From Mucidula mucida (Eukaryota > Basidiomycota > Agaricomycetes > Agaricales > Physalacriaceae), in NCBI GenBank assembly GCA_015501055.1, contig JADNYV010000058.1, positions 124,001 through 188,000 on the forward strand: 64,000 bases of DNA. Reading direction: 5' to 3'. Below are positions 32,576-43,513 of this stretch, piece after piece (within the stretch, counting starts at the first letter, position 1; each line of letters begins with the position of its first letter). Both the position numbers and the translations under genes were made by a program. The notes under the pieces were generated by a model. That model worked only from the letters and a program-made list of their open reading frames with translations, had not been told where the DNA came from and did not search any database.

Positions 32576-33025
32576 TCTAACAGAATGGTCAATCCACTCC
32601 CACTTAGCTCCATGGATGGGTCATTGTTCCCGCTGTACCAGCCACCAATACAACGGGAACTTATGAAAGCCTTAATCGTCGTCATCATTCCACAGCAATG
32701 ATTGTCACGCCGCGAAGAAGGCCGGTGTTGGAATCGTTGGTGGTAAGAGAGATGACTTCGGAAATTCCCACTTTCGAACTTCAACTATCACAGACATCAA
32801 TATTTATCTCCACACGTTCGTCGGCGGGTCTGGACGAACACATTGAATGGGGGGAGTAAGCGTCATTTGTATCAATACACTATTGATCTCATAATAATAT
32901 ACACGCATTCAGCGAATGGCGGGCTACGACTCGATAGGGATGGTGGGTCTCAGCCATCCCCTGATGATGAACCGTACAAAAGCACTTTGTATTGTCGCGA
33001 TCGCCAATGTAGCGTCTCCCCCAGC
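32576..33025. other. Upstream region of DUF6534 copy IV
   Basis: No coding frame recognised. The last 110 bp resemble the promoter of DUF6534 copy I (shared GAATGGCGGGC...ACTCG and GCGTC-CCCAGCATG at the start), which made the transposon empty site at copy I readable. Confidence 0.5.
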
Positions 33026-34300
33026 ATGGACGAGCCTGCGGTAACAATTGGAAAACTGTACGCCTTGATGTCCTCCCATTGAAGCAGCTAACGTCCATTG
33101 CGTTCTTCAAGAGCGGTCCCAATCGTGCGTAACATCGGCATCCACCTTCGACGTTCTCGATTCACATTGTCTTAAAAGCTCCTGGGCCAGTTCTTGAACG
33201 TTGGGCTCTTCGGCGTGCTTTGTATCCAGGTCTGTACGTGTCGAGATTGTTCTCTTTCGATTATGGTTGTTGACTCGCGGGCTAGTCGTGTACTTTCAAG
33301 CCTTCCCGACAGATCACTTGTGGTTGAAATGCTTCGTGGCTTGGATCAGTCTCATCGAGGTCGTGCAAACCGTTTTATTGCTTATTGATGGTGTAAGAGT
33401 GTTTGGGACTGGATGGGGAGACTTACACCAATTGGGTGCCGTTGGGATGATGTGGCTGAGTATTCCGGTGTTGACGAGCATCCGTACGTCTTCCATCCGG
33501 CCCTCTTAAGTTCGTAACTAACCGTAACGCCTTGCAGTCAGCTGTTTCGCTCAACTGTTCTTTACCTGGCGAATTCTCATCCTGAGTAAAGCGGTGTGGA
33601 TGCCGGCGGCCATCGTAACAGTACGGGATTGACGATTGTGCATTCCATGATACTCATCAAGTTCGCAGATATCAATAGTGCAGTGCGTTGGAGGGATTTG
33701 GACGGGCATCAAAGCATATCAAGCGGTCGGCTTAAAGCACATCCAAAAGCATTTATTCGTGGCTGCATCTGTTAGTATATACCTTCCCCTCGTCACATCT
33801 CATACTGAGTACTAATTATCAGGTGTGGTTGGGTGGCGCAGCGACTGCTGATCTCCTCATCGCCGGGAGTCTGATCTACTATCTTCACCAATCTCAGACC
33901 ATCAACGTCGGGCTATCGAGCCCGATGTACGTCAAGGTACTGCGATTAATCGTTGAAACCGGCCTGCTCTGTGCTGTCATCGCAACGCTGGACTTGATTC
34001 TCTTCCTTACGTTCCAAGATACCAATTATCACCTGGTGCCAGCTATCACGCTTTGCAAGCTCTATTCGAACAGTCTACTAGTGGTGAAGACATGTTCATC
34101 GAGCCCGCACATCGTCAGTCACTGAATATGTTTCGTAGGTTCTTAACTCGCGCGCATTTGTTCAACGCCGGCGCAGCAATTCGACGAGTAATATGAATAC
34201 GTTTTCGTTGCTCGACACTCCGTCGATGGATGCCCGGCTACGTCACATGGATATAGAAGAACCCAGGAAGAGCATTCGGGATCCCCGTTTCGAGAGCTGA
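33026..34300 (+). CDS. DUF6534 membrane protein, copy IV, apparently intact
   Basis: Closest relative of copy I. Start MDEPAVTIGK at 33026, followed by short exons. Diagnostic parts: LGQFLNVGLFGVLCIQV (donor GTACGT), VYFQAFPTDHLWLKCFVAW, IEVVQTVLLLIDGVRVF, GAVGMMWLSIPVLTSI, FAQLFFTWRILILSKAVW, VWLGGAATADLLIAGSLIYY, LIVETGLLCAVIATLDLILF and LCKLYSNSLLVV. The last exon runs from VLNSRAFVQRRRSNS to DPRFES with stop 34298-34300. About seven membrane helices are expected, with a Ser-rich tail. Every join has a plausible GT-AG border and no lesion was noticed. Confidence 0.75.
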
Positions 34301-34474
34301 TGCATTTGCACGTTATCCCGGAGATCTCTAGTTCAAAATATGCTGGAAATCGACGAACTTGGTAACGAGGAGACGGGCACATCACGGTGCTCATATAAAA
34401 TACAGTACGATTCTGTACAGCTTCAATATTGATATCTTTGTATTCCCAATATGGACGAATGCAACGCCACACCC

Positions 34475-35996
34475 TCAGTCGAGACTCATGCTCTCCAATG
34501 AGAAATCAACACTCGCTTCCGAAGCCCTTCCAAAATCCGGCAAAGACCTCAACGTCCTCACATCTACCAACCGGTTGAAATACTCCCACCTCTCTCCCAT
34601 GATACGCCTCGCTTTCGCCGCCAGCACGAGCTTCTTCGCATATCCTTGAGCGGTGATAGCATCGCCCAAAGCGACATATCCCTTCACCGCCTCATGTAGG
34701 AAGAAAAAGTACTCTTCGGACGCGTGAAGCAGCTCCACCTCAACAAGCTTGAGCACTTCCAGAGTTTGTTTCCTGAGATTGACGAAGCCGGACAGTCGTG
34801 GAGAGCCGGGACCGACGAGCATCGGATTTTGCGGGCTCTTGACAAGCAGGGCAGGTACATTGGAATTTATAATGGGCAAGCTCCCGGTGACGTGCGGCGG
34901 TCGAGCCCAAGGGACTACCGTTGTACCGGAGAGTAAGCTCTTCTCCCGGGGCGATATCTCGCGCAGCGCGTACTTGCATGGAGAAAGACGTAGTGTCCCA
35001 TTGTCCGATGACGTTTTGGCAACAGCTGGATATTGATCAGTTTCGCACAGAATAAAACATGGACAGGAAACGAATATGTACCTGTGGTTTAACAAGGAAA
35101 GTGTAACCCAAACAGCCGGGAATATCTCATGTCCAGCCACCGCTGATGGAACAGCTGAAGGGCGCGTCAGCCCAATAAGAATAAAAATGTGAACCAAAGA
35201 CCAACCTTTCCCGTCGACGACAAGGGAGCCGATTGAAAACCCATTGGTATTGAGCTTCCCCGGAAGCGAAAACCCAGCGCACTCCGCCGCACTCTGACAA
35301 CTATACAGATCCATAAAGGCCTTCCGATACTCCTCCGGCATTCTCTCCAACGCAGCCTTCACCATCTTCTCATGATGCATGTATTTAAGAGTCTTCGCCA
35401 GCTCAGGCGTCAACTTCTTCACTGGATATCCTGCGGGAAGACAAGTGGTTCCAAAGTTTCCGGTTCGATTAGGAGCGGGCGTTCGAGGTCTCCCATTCTG
35501 AGAGCGCACGCTGCGATCATTCCCCGACCCCTCCCTGGGATATCGACGATGCGATACGTCTCCCGGGACGGGCGTTCCAGGGCGCGCGGGAATCTGGGCA
35601 GCGCGAGGATCTGCTTTTTCATCGATGGAGGGATGAAACATTCTGTCCACCCGTCGGGGTACTCTGCGAGACTGAGGCTCGTGCGAGGTAGAGTCGTCAT
35701 CGTGCAGCGTCTATCTGAGTACTTTGGGCGCACAGTGGGCGTCGAGCTAGGTTCTGCAGCAAGATGAGCACGAGCGCAAAAAGGATAAGCAGAAACTGAC
35801 CTTCAGGACGCTTTGCCAGAGACTCTTCGCCGTCCGACTGCGAGAATCCAGACCCATCGGATGAAAGAGGGATAACCATAATAACATTGAGCGGTTTGGC
35901 AGACTCGGACGCAGCCATCGTTTTTACAGCGATTTGTCTGCTACGGAATCCGAGGGATGTTCCGTGGGGGTCATTGTTGAGAAAACCGCGCTTCAT
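34475..35996 (-). CDS. SET domain protein A (SMYD-like)
   Basis: Putative protein-lysine methyltransferase. The start MKRGFLNN (35996) is shared with SET protein B; an in-frame ATG lies six bases upstream. Recognised pieces: DGWTECFIPPSMKKQILALP, YRIVDIPGRGRGMIAACALR (first SET strand), a helical insert (ELAKTLKYMHHEKMVKAALE), the SET core TLSLLNHS-CCQN across an intron at about 34990-35050 (family NHSCSPN; Pro replaced by Gln), VRAARDIAPGEELTLRYN, the post-SET cysteines FQCTCPAC, and a helical TPR-like end (LEVLKLVEVELLHASEEYFF ... SLESMSLD). The core and the C-terminal part are in different frames near 34800-34830; an unusual intron (GTCCCG...TCAG, 40 nt) or a frameshift must join them. Substrate unknown. 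Confidence 0.65.
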
Positions 35997-36332
35997 GGTC
36001 ATGGTGAAGAGAGAGTTCTGGAATCGCAGCGATGGGATGCATTATATATGTGGACGGCGCTTATTTCTGATACACTCATGAATGTCGATCGGACTTTAAA
36101 CTTCACAGCGCGCAGCAAAAGGCCGTGTTCCGCATGGAGATGGGCTTGTGAGAATAAGGCATACACCCAAATCTTTGGACACTCAAAGTACGGATCTTCC
36201 ATTCCCGTCGTACCGCGAGGATTATGTGGCGTCCGACATCTAGTCCTCATGTTATAAGCAATGCAGTCGAATACAGAGTTGGGCAAAATGCGACAGAAGA
36301 AGACTGACATGGTCTACCCATCCACCTCATCG

Positions 36333-37805
36333 TCAATCTTCCTCCTCATCAGCCAAAAGAGATAGCATGTCCATAACGTCCGTCTGAAGCTGACGCGTAT
36401 GAAGCTCAATGTTAACATTCAATCCATGCTTCTTCAACTTCTGATATAGCCCAAGAACTTGCTCCCGCGGCTGTCCAATCTCCTTGCTAGCAAAGATGAA
36501 ACATGCATCCTGTAGCGAAGGATGTTCCGGCAACACGTAGCGTTTGCAGAGCATCTGCACGAGTCCGATGCCACTAACAAGGCTATCGATATTCGGCACA
36601 TCCGGATGCCACTTGAACTGTATTTTGAACGACTCCAATACGGGCAGTAAATGGAACTTGATTGAATTGTAATCGGGGGCGTCAAGGACGAGCTCGAGCC
36701 ATGGGTCGGTATCGTCGAATGTGGATAATGCAAGAATGATCAGAGGCAACAACTCGACCGTGGCCTCGTCCAAATGCTCGTATCTCATACTGAGCCGCTT
36801 CAGCGTTGGAATGGCCTGGAAAACATGGATGAGGTCGACATCGGGGAACGCGTCGGTGACGAGAAGGTATTCAAGATGCGGACAGCCGTCCGATGAAGTG
36901 AAGAGTGCGAGTAAAATGGTATTGATATCCTCCGGTTGAGGCGTAGAGTCGTAAAAGGTGGAGTCGATCATCAGCTGCTGCAAAGCAGGGAGGGAGAGAC
37001 CGCATAGGAATTCGGCATTGCAGATGCACAGGTAGCTGAGCTTCTGGTGTGCGACTGGCTCTCGTAGCGCCGGGATCATGATATTCGTGACTTGTAACTG
37101 CTCGAGATTAAGCGAGGAAGTCAATATGTTTTGATAATATGTGGCGATTGCATCCTCGTCCGAAAATGATCGGCTCCGCCTGTCAATAAACTCTCGAAGT
37201 TGGCCCCACGGAAAACTCGACTGGGTCTCAGAACCCGCGGAACCTGCAAGAACCAAGCGCTCGAGGAGAGGGCACGCTTCAAACGCCGTAAATTTCGACC
37301 CTGCATAATGAGTGAGGTGTAGAGAACGAAGCATAGGGAGTGCGCCGCGCAGGCTGTTGATACGGTCAACGGACAAAATAAGCACCCTCAACGTGACAGA
37401 TTCCCAACAAGTGGAATAGTGGATCAAGACTTGAAAAAGTTCCTGTGCGAGAGCACCATTTCTGCCTCGGTAGGCGGAGAGTGCCCAGGTAAAGTTGCAG
37501 CCCCGATAACGCGCACGCTCTAGTCTCGCCTTCACCAGTGACACCGGGTCCTTCAACGCCAAACAATCATTCCCGATGTGAATAGTATCATGCGACCACA
37601 GGCAAGAGCAGCATAATGTGGTCCTCCTCCAAAACGAGCACACGTGGGACACGTTCCAAGGGACCTCAGAAGGACGGCAGAGGGCACGCTCAAAAGAGGA
37701 AACTGCAAGCGGATAAGGGAGCGCAAATGTGAAAATTTCTGCCCACACTTCAGCCGGAATGCGACTCGCGCTGGAGGACGACAGGAGCCCGTTGTGGCGG
37801 GACAT
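36333..37805 (-). CDS. F-box protein, single exon
   Basis: A 490-codon uninterrupted frame. The F-box is at residues about 14-60: SRIPAEVWAEIFTFALP, then VPWNVSHVCSFWRRTTLCC and LWSHDTI. The rest is an irregular leucine-rich-repeat-like array (MLRSLHLTHY, PLLERLVLAG, NLEQLQVTNI, KLSYLCICNAEF, LPALQQLMI, HLEYLLVTDAFP, TLKRLSMRYEHL), ending in an acidic LLADEEED. F-box proteins recruit substrates to SCF ubiquitin ligases through Skp1; this lineage-expanded agaricomycete type usually has no known substrate. Stop at 36333-36335. Confidence 0.85.
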   Translation of the reverse strand: MSRHNGLLSSSSASRIPAEVWAEIFTFALPYPLAVSSFERALCRPSEVPWNVSHVCSFWRRTTLCCSCLWSHDTIHIGNDCLALKDPVSLVKARLERARYRGCNFTWALSAYRGRNGALAQELFQVLIHYSTCWESVTLRVLILSVDRINSLRGALPMLRSLHLTHYAGSKFTAFEACPLLERLVLAGSAGSETQSSFPWGQLREFIDRRSRSFSDEDAIATYYQNILTSSLNLEQLQVTNIMIPALREPVAHQKLSYLCICNAEFLCGLSLPALQQLMIDSTFYDSTPQPEDINTILLALFTSSDGCPHLEYLLVTDAFPDVDLIHVFQAIPTLKRLSMRYEHLDEATVELLPLIILALSTFDDTDPWLELVLDAPDYNSIKFHLLPVLESFKIQFKWHPDVPNIDSLVSGIGLVQMLCKRYVLPEHPSLQDACFIFASKEIGQPREQVLGLYQKLKKHGLNVNIELHTRQLQTDVMDMLSLLADEEED

Positions 37806-38168
37806 TTACGCGTGGTACGGAGTAAAGGACGCGTTCCAATCGATGTCCTGAAGCATGCGTGCAGTAGTCCTGGTGGTCAAAGAGAAAGTGCCGAAACAAA
37901 CTTGCGCAAACATTCCCCAAGAGGCGTGCCGATCCAGATCTCTGATACTGATGAGGCCAACTCGATCTCCTGCCGTCTCTTGCCATATTCTCACGGCACC
38001 TCGGTCAAGCTCAGCGTCAGTGTCTTCACTCACTAAGAGATTCGAAAACAACATGTATTGTGTTCGGTGAGGCCGTGCCAAATGAAGACTCAATGAAGAC
38101 TCATGAGGAAATAGGTAGTGGGCCTGTAGACATTGGAATATTGTTTGGTAGTGCAATACTTTGTCCAT
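37806..38168 (-). other. 120-codon ORF whose stop abuts the F-box start
   Basis: ATG 38168; its TAA (37806-37808) is directly followed by the F-box ATG (37805). The peptide (MDKVLHYQTIFQCLQAHYLF ... WNASFTPYHA) has no recognised domain. It may be an upstream ORF in the F-box leader or chance. Confidence 0.25.
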
Positions 38169-38536
38169 TTTGACCTGTTGTTACCTAGCTGTTGCATTGA
38201 TGCTCAAGTAATAGTACTTATAAGACTGTCCACATCCGGGAAATTGTGGCACAAGAAGAAGTGTGGTTGTGTTGGTATGTACAGTGTTCAAATTGTTTAC
38301 AAAAATTAAACAAAGTTCAACTGTCATATGAGAAAGATACTGGGCTGACCTAGTCCAGGTAAATGTGCGAGGGCTGCATGCTCCCGTTGCAGAACTGTGG
38401 CAATGGCATTGGGAGGACGACGCAGGACCACTGATGGCCGCACCCCAATGCCGACAGACTTGGTCCAGGCTGTTTCCTAAAACGGGGGGGTAGGTGTCGT
38501 GGGAATGATATCAGAGATCTGGATCGGGCACGCCTC

Positions 38537-39660
38537 TTGGATTTCTGCCAGCAACTGATGCAAGAGACCTCCCCGTCATTTGGCAGACCCAAACCTCCAA
38601 CGACAATGCCTCGCAGTATCTTTGACGCCCTCTTTGAGGCGGCCGCTCGGTGTGTCGACGGAAATATCAGTTCATCGACGTTCAAGCTTGGTGGCCTCTC
38701 CTTGAGTCATTTTCAGTTGGATCCGTTGTATCCCTTTTGCCTCTTCCAAAACGGCAAAGTCGTTGTACCTCACGAACTCCGTTTTCCTAGTCCTCCACCA
38801 GCTTCACGCCCATGCAATGTCACATCAGTTGGACCTTAAAACTCTGATTTACGATGTTTGTGCCTTTATCCCATTCAAGGTTGTCAAGCGATTCGTTTGG
38901 ATCATGCAACAAACTCCTGCTTCTGCCGCGCCTCAGTCTACGAATGTCTACATTTGGCCTGAATGTCACTGCTGCCATAGTATCCATCCAGCAAATGGTA
39001 TCGACAACGCCGCTGTCCTACATGTCACAACAAGCTGTCGGTATCCGAGGTCAAGATCCCCTCAGGATGGCGATGACGTTGCTACGCGTGCGTTGATAGC
39101 TTGCACAGTCTTGAGTTCACCGCATTAACATTCCTTAGCACCGGTTTCTGACAGTACACGCCCTGCATTGCAAGCTACGACGACACCTCCAAATCCTCTC
39201 CAATCTGTATCTACGAATGGAAGAGAAACAGTGACCGCAGCGCCGTCAACTCCTCGCTGTTCAAGAAAACGCCCAATCTCGGCGCAGTTCCCGAGTCCTA
39301 TCCGCGACGTCAACAGCTGCTCTCCTCTTGGATCCCCATCTAGGTCGTCCTTGACAAAGTACCGCTTTGGAAGTGAGTGCTCGTCTGCGCACAATTCAAA
39401 GAAGACACGCGTCTTGGAGGACATGTTGAATATACAACAGGGTGAACCAAGCAGTGCCGGATGATCGAAGATGGCCGGAAAACGGCGGCAGCGAGTTCAC
39501 AAGAAGAGGAATCTGCCACCGATGGGAAGGACCGACATGGACGAAGATCTGTCAGACACTTTCGCCCATCACCAAAGCGATCCCAGGGTCGTTTCTATTG
39601 CGTGGAGAGTACATGGAGGATGTAGCGTAAGAGAGAGAGGGAGAGAAAGCGGATGTCAAG
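38537..39660 (+). pseudogene. Decayed duplicate of the Ser/Thr/Pro-rich gene at 50.4 kb
   Basis: Successive frames align with the intact gene: TMPRSIFDALFEAAARCVDG with TMPRRVYDALVEAAAQCADG; CLFQNGKVVVPHELRF with CLFIGNKIVLPHDVVF; then, after a frameshift near 38789, LVLHQLHAHAM and LDLKTLIYDVCAFIPFKVV; then SRSSLTKYRFGSECSSAHNS with SSSLTKRLFETEISARETKK; and, in another frame, SPITKAIPGSFLLRGEYMED with SPITKTIPGSFLSHGEHLEG. At least three frame changes, plus loss of the N-terminal region, mark it as a pseudogene. Gene order and orientation relative to the F-box gene on its right match the duplicated block at 50-55 kb. Confidence 0.75.
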
Positions 39661-40221
39661 AATGGGTTGTGATGGTGCTACTCTTGGACGATGATGAGGT
39701 TTAGGGTGTTCTACTTGGGCATCGGTTGAAAACATTTTTGCTATGACTGCTATTCAATACACTCCTTCATGCTGTGGAGACTCGAATTTGAGATCCGTCC
39801 TTTAACAATACGCTGTTTGTAGGTATGAAAACAAAAGTGTTTCAAGAAAATTTCTGCAACTTGTGGTGGCGCACTTTCTACTGCTGTAAAGCCTCCTCGA
39901 CCTATCTTCTCATAGAGCTGTCCTGTACGCCCCGCGCTATTCTTTATAATGTCTAAATGACAGATTAGCAATGCCTACTTTTTCTAGAACGCAACTTCCT
40001 GCCAACACAGACATCATTAACCTGCTCGGCCCGTCGATGCACTCATTCAGAGGCACGCGCTTGTGCGAACAGAAGTAAAGAGACTCTGATCATCGAACAT
40101 GCGGTAAGCAGACTCGGAAGCTAGCAAAGCGTCCCGTTACTGAGTGACTGGAGTCTGGAGAACAGAAAGAACTACTATTAATTTATACGCTAAAGTAATC
40201 TATGATGCAAAACAACACGTC
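39661..40221. other. Intergenic, no gene recognised
   Basis: Between the pseudogene and the 3' end of the F-box gene. Part of the duplicated block; a CTCCTTCATG-type stretch near 39765 resembles 51775. Confidence 0.4.
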
Positions 40222-42185
40222 TTATCGCCTCGCTTCTCGCAGGTTCCAAGCCTCATCACCCGCCAACTCGTACTCAACCCCATGAATCGTCCTATTAAAA
40301 TCCCTTCCCATCTGCTCTTTCTCTACCTCGATCCTCTTCTGCGCGAACTCTATCGACGATCGGTCTTTGACAAGCAACCAATCATCGTGGTGCTTGTGCG
40401 CCTATAGACATCAAAGCCGTCAGCTCGCCAGTTCAAGGAGGCAGGTATGAACTCACAGCAGCCTCCTGCCGATTCAACACCCCCAGCCGCTCCTCACTCC
40501 AAAACGGATCGTCACTCCGACTATCCATATGGCACGTCCTGCAAATATACATCGCCTTCTTCGCGGCTTCAACCCTGGCCAATAACTTCCTCGTCGGGCT
40601 CGGCGCTACAGCGACAAAGTCGTCCCCTCGCCACCTACACTTCCGCTGCAACGAATACTCAATCACGTCGTCTCCACCCTCTCCACCCTTGACGACACGC
40701 GCTCGCTGGTACCGTCGCGCCCCACACGAATGTGTTAGCACCGCAGGATAAACGAGTCCCTTGGAGCATGAAGTGCATTTGAACCGGACAGATACAAGCT
40801 GCTCCTCTGGCGTCTGCATTGGATCGCGCGAGAGGCCTCGCTCGTCCATGAGCTTGAGAAGTCTATCCTGCATCATGCCGAGCATCGCCTCATTAGCGGA
40901 AGCGACGTCCTTGTTGAACGCCTCGGCACAAGGCCATTGGACTTCCTTCTCGATATCTGTTTCGTAAATGGGGCCAGAGAATGTCCATGCGCTGGCGATG
41001 TCGATGGCGTTCAGTCGAGGGGTACTAGCAGGTAAGGTAGCCGTCGCCTCTTTGTACAATTCCAGGAACTTCTTGAGTCGTTTAGTGGTGACATCGATGC
41101 GTTTGGCCCGACGCCCTTCCATAAATGCAAGCACCTCTAGTTTGATCTTGTTCCAGGCTATAACGCGTGTCGAGCATCGTAATACAGCTCTTGAAAGTGG
41201 TACAACCAACCTTGTTCTGTCAAAATCTTGGATTGGCGTACGATGGGAAGTCTGCGCAATTTAGACTTTGTGGAGCCAACAAGCTCCTTCTTCCATCCGG
41301 CAGCGCACAGCTTATCAATGATTCTGAGATGAGCGTACAGATTAGCATTACTGTTCAACGCGATTCCTCTGAAAAGAACGTACAAATTGAAACGACGTTT
41401 ACGAGCATCTCTTTCGGCCTCTATCGTTGGAGCCATTTGTTCCGCCCAGGCGAGAACAAACAACTCGCGTGCTTGAAAGCTCTCCAGCTCGTCGGACCCC
41501 ATGGTGCTCTCCAAAGCACGAATCTCGCTAAATGTTATTAGCATGGACAAAACCAGAAGGGAAAAGGACTCACTCAGCCCAATGCTCCATGCGCGCACAG
41601 TTCTCGCAACGTAGAACATGATAGCCCCATCGAATTCTCCAATCTAACTTGCGAGTTGCAGAGCATCGCTAAATGAGGATATTAAAGATATGTTCAGATG
41701 ATGGCATGAAGCTAACTCACACTGCATTGCATGCCAAAGAGCAGATTGATGTACGCTGCCTCGGAAAGACCAGGAAGAGTTGGGAGCAATGTTTCGAAGG
41801 AGGGATTTACGGCCATGAAATTCTCGCGGGCCGTGTCCCATAACGAAGGATCCTCCTGAACGATGTGGCGGAACTTGGTCTGAAGACAGCTAACACGAAG
41901 CAGGTCAAGGGGATCCAAATGCGACATTATCTAGAGGAAGAACGCGTAAGAAGCGGAACACTAAACAACTATTCATTGATCACGCACCATATTCAAGATG
42001 TCCTTGGGAAGGCATCCCAATGAGTCGCATGGATGATTGGGTTTTCGAGAAGTATCCTGCTTATCGTCTCTTTCCATTCTGCGGCGTTTCGTAGGTGGCT
42101 GTAATCCGCCTCCGGGACTGGGTGGGGCGTTGTACCCGTCATCTGTGTCCTCGATTCCTCGTTTCGTGGCGGTGCTTTCAACCAT
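40222..42185 (-). CDS. F-box protein with C-terminal cysteine-rich region
   Basis: Exons read right to left. Start MVESTATKRGIEDTDDGY, a Pro/basic segment (GGGLQPPTKRRRMER), then the F-box LGCLPKDILNM-VI-MSHLDPLDLLRVS across the first intron, and FRHIVQEDPSLWDTARENF. Next CRCSATRKLDWRIRWGYHVL with RCENCARM, a Cys cluster common in this family. Then EIRALESTMGSDELESFQAR, helical segments with ERDARKRRFNLYVLFRGIAL, KRIDVTTKRLKKFLELYKEA, then a second Cys region RFKCTSCSKGLVYPAVLTHS and MYICRTCHMDSRSDDPFWSE. The last exon, AHKHHDDWLLVKDRSSIEFA, ends NLREARR (stop 40222-40224). About 560-600 aa. Probable SCF substrate receptor; substrate unknown. A decayed duplicate lies at 52.9-54.4 kb. Confidence 0.75.
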
Positions 42186-42289
42186 GGTGTATGTTCGCAG
42201 ATGGCTGGAGAAGGAAGGTATGGGACAACAAGTAGAGGAATTGATTGGCTATTATACTGTTCCTGGAGGGGTCCATGTTGTTCAAAAAG

Positions 42290-43390
42290 ACCACGGCGCT
42301 TGTCCTACAATAAGAAGTTTATTGTTTTTCTCACAACAAGGCTGTAAAAACAAGGGAGGGCATACCTGACAGCCAATCTAACACAAATGGGTCAATGGGT
42401 TTATTCGTGGCGCAGGTTCTTGTCCTGAGCGCGCTTCCATGTAAAAGACCGCGGCGCATCATTCCATCTCCGTTTTGTTGTCGTTCTTTAGGACGCCGCA
42501 TAAGTCGCGACTTCAAATTCAAAGGGCCGGTCCTTGAGTCGATAATGCCACTGTCTATGAGAGAGACCGACCATGTCAATGATACCAGGCGCGATGTGGT
42601 GGTCGGAGACAAAAATCGATCGCGGCACCCGCCCTGCCGGGCCCGGGCTTCCCTTTTTGGACAGACGTCCTCCCGCCCACCGTACCCGTTCAATCGAACA
42701 GTCCAATAGCGAACACGCGCGATGTCGGCGCGTACCAGCAGGTCTGAGCATAGTTCAAGTAAATATCTTCGGCAGTAGCGGCGAATGCTGCAAGCAAGAA
42801 GAGGAGTTATTGACGAACAAAAACAACTTAGGGGTATCTACACTGCTGATGAGTCTGAACACTAAAAGGTCAACAAAAGGAGCATCCAGACATACAACCA
42901 GTATACAGCAGCAAGGACTAGTCTTTGCTGGACTCCCCCCATCCTAAATTTCAGATTGGCTGGCTAGCACCGAAAAATAACTCGGTAGAGTGCCTGCGAG
43001 TGCAGAAATGTATCTCAAAGGAAATTCCCGTCGTTTGTTGAGGTTTGGCCCACGTTAGACAGCAGGTATGACAATGTGATGGCATTGACATTGCATCATA
43101 CGAGTAGTCCCGCATCTGCTACTCCTCCAACTTGAGATTTTTTGTATCAATAAATCTGTACCGTAGACTAAAAGTTGTTAACCAAATAGCAGAACATCAA
43201 CTCGCACTTCGAGCATTCAAATTCAAACACGAACCTGTCGCGTGCGAGATCCAGGTCGGTGTTCAGTAAACGCCTGAGCTCGCGACGCGTAACACGTCTG
43301 CACGGGACGGAGGACAAAACTTCATCTAGCATAATCTTGCTGGCACAACCATGTTTTGAAAACTCAATTGTATTCAACGTTCAAAGCATA
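42290..43390 (-). repeat. Duplicated block A with F-box gene fragments
   Basis: Closely matches 53940-55160; the piece 42945-43150 against 54622-54830 is almost identical. It contains minus-strand fragments only: PIDPFVLDWLSGMPSLVF (42360-42420) and a Cys region RRLLNTDLDLARDRFVFEF-ECSKCELMFCY (43168-43377), related to the C-terminal Cys region of the neighbouring F-box gene. The fragments look like pieces of another member of that F-box family, not a working gene. Confidence 0.6.
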
Positions 43391-43513
43391 ACCAAAGTGG
43401 TGTGAGTGGCCAACGTGAGATCGTTCCAAAATGATGATGTTACGATAACTGTTCTTCGTACAACCGTAAGTAAGGTATCATTGCAATATCATTGAGGAAC
43501 ACGTCAAACATAC

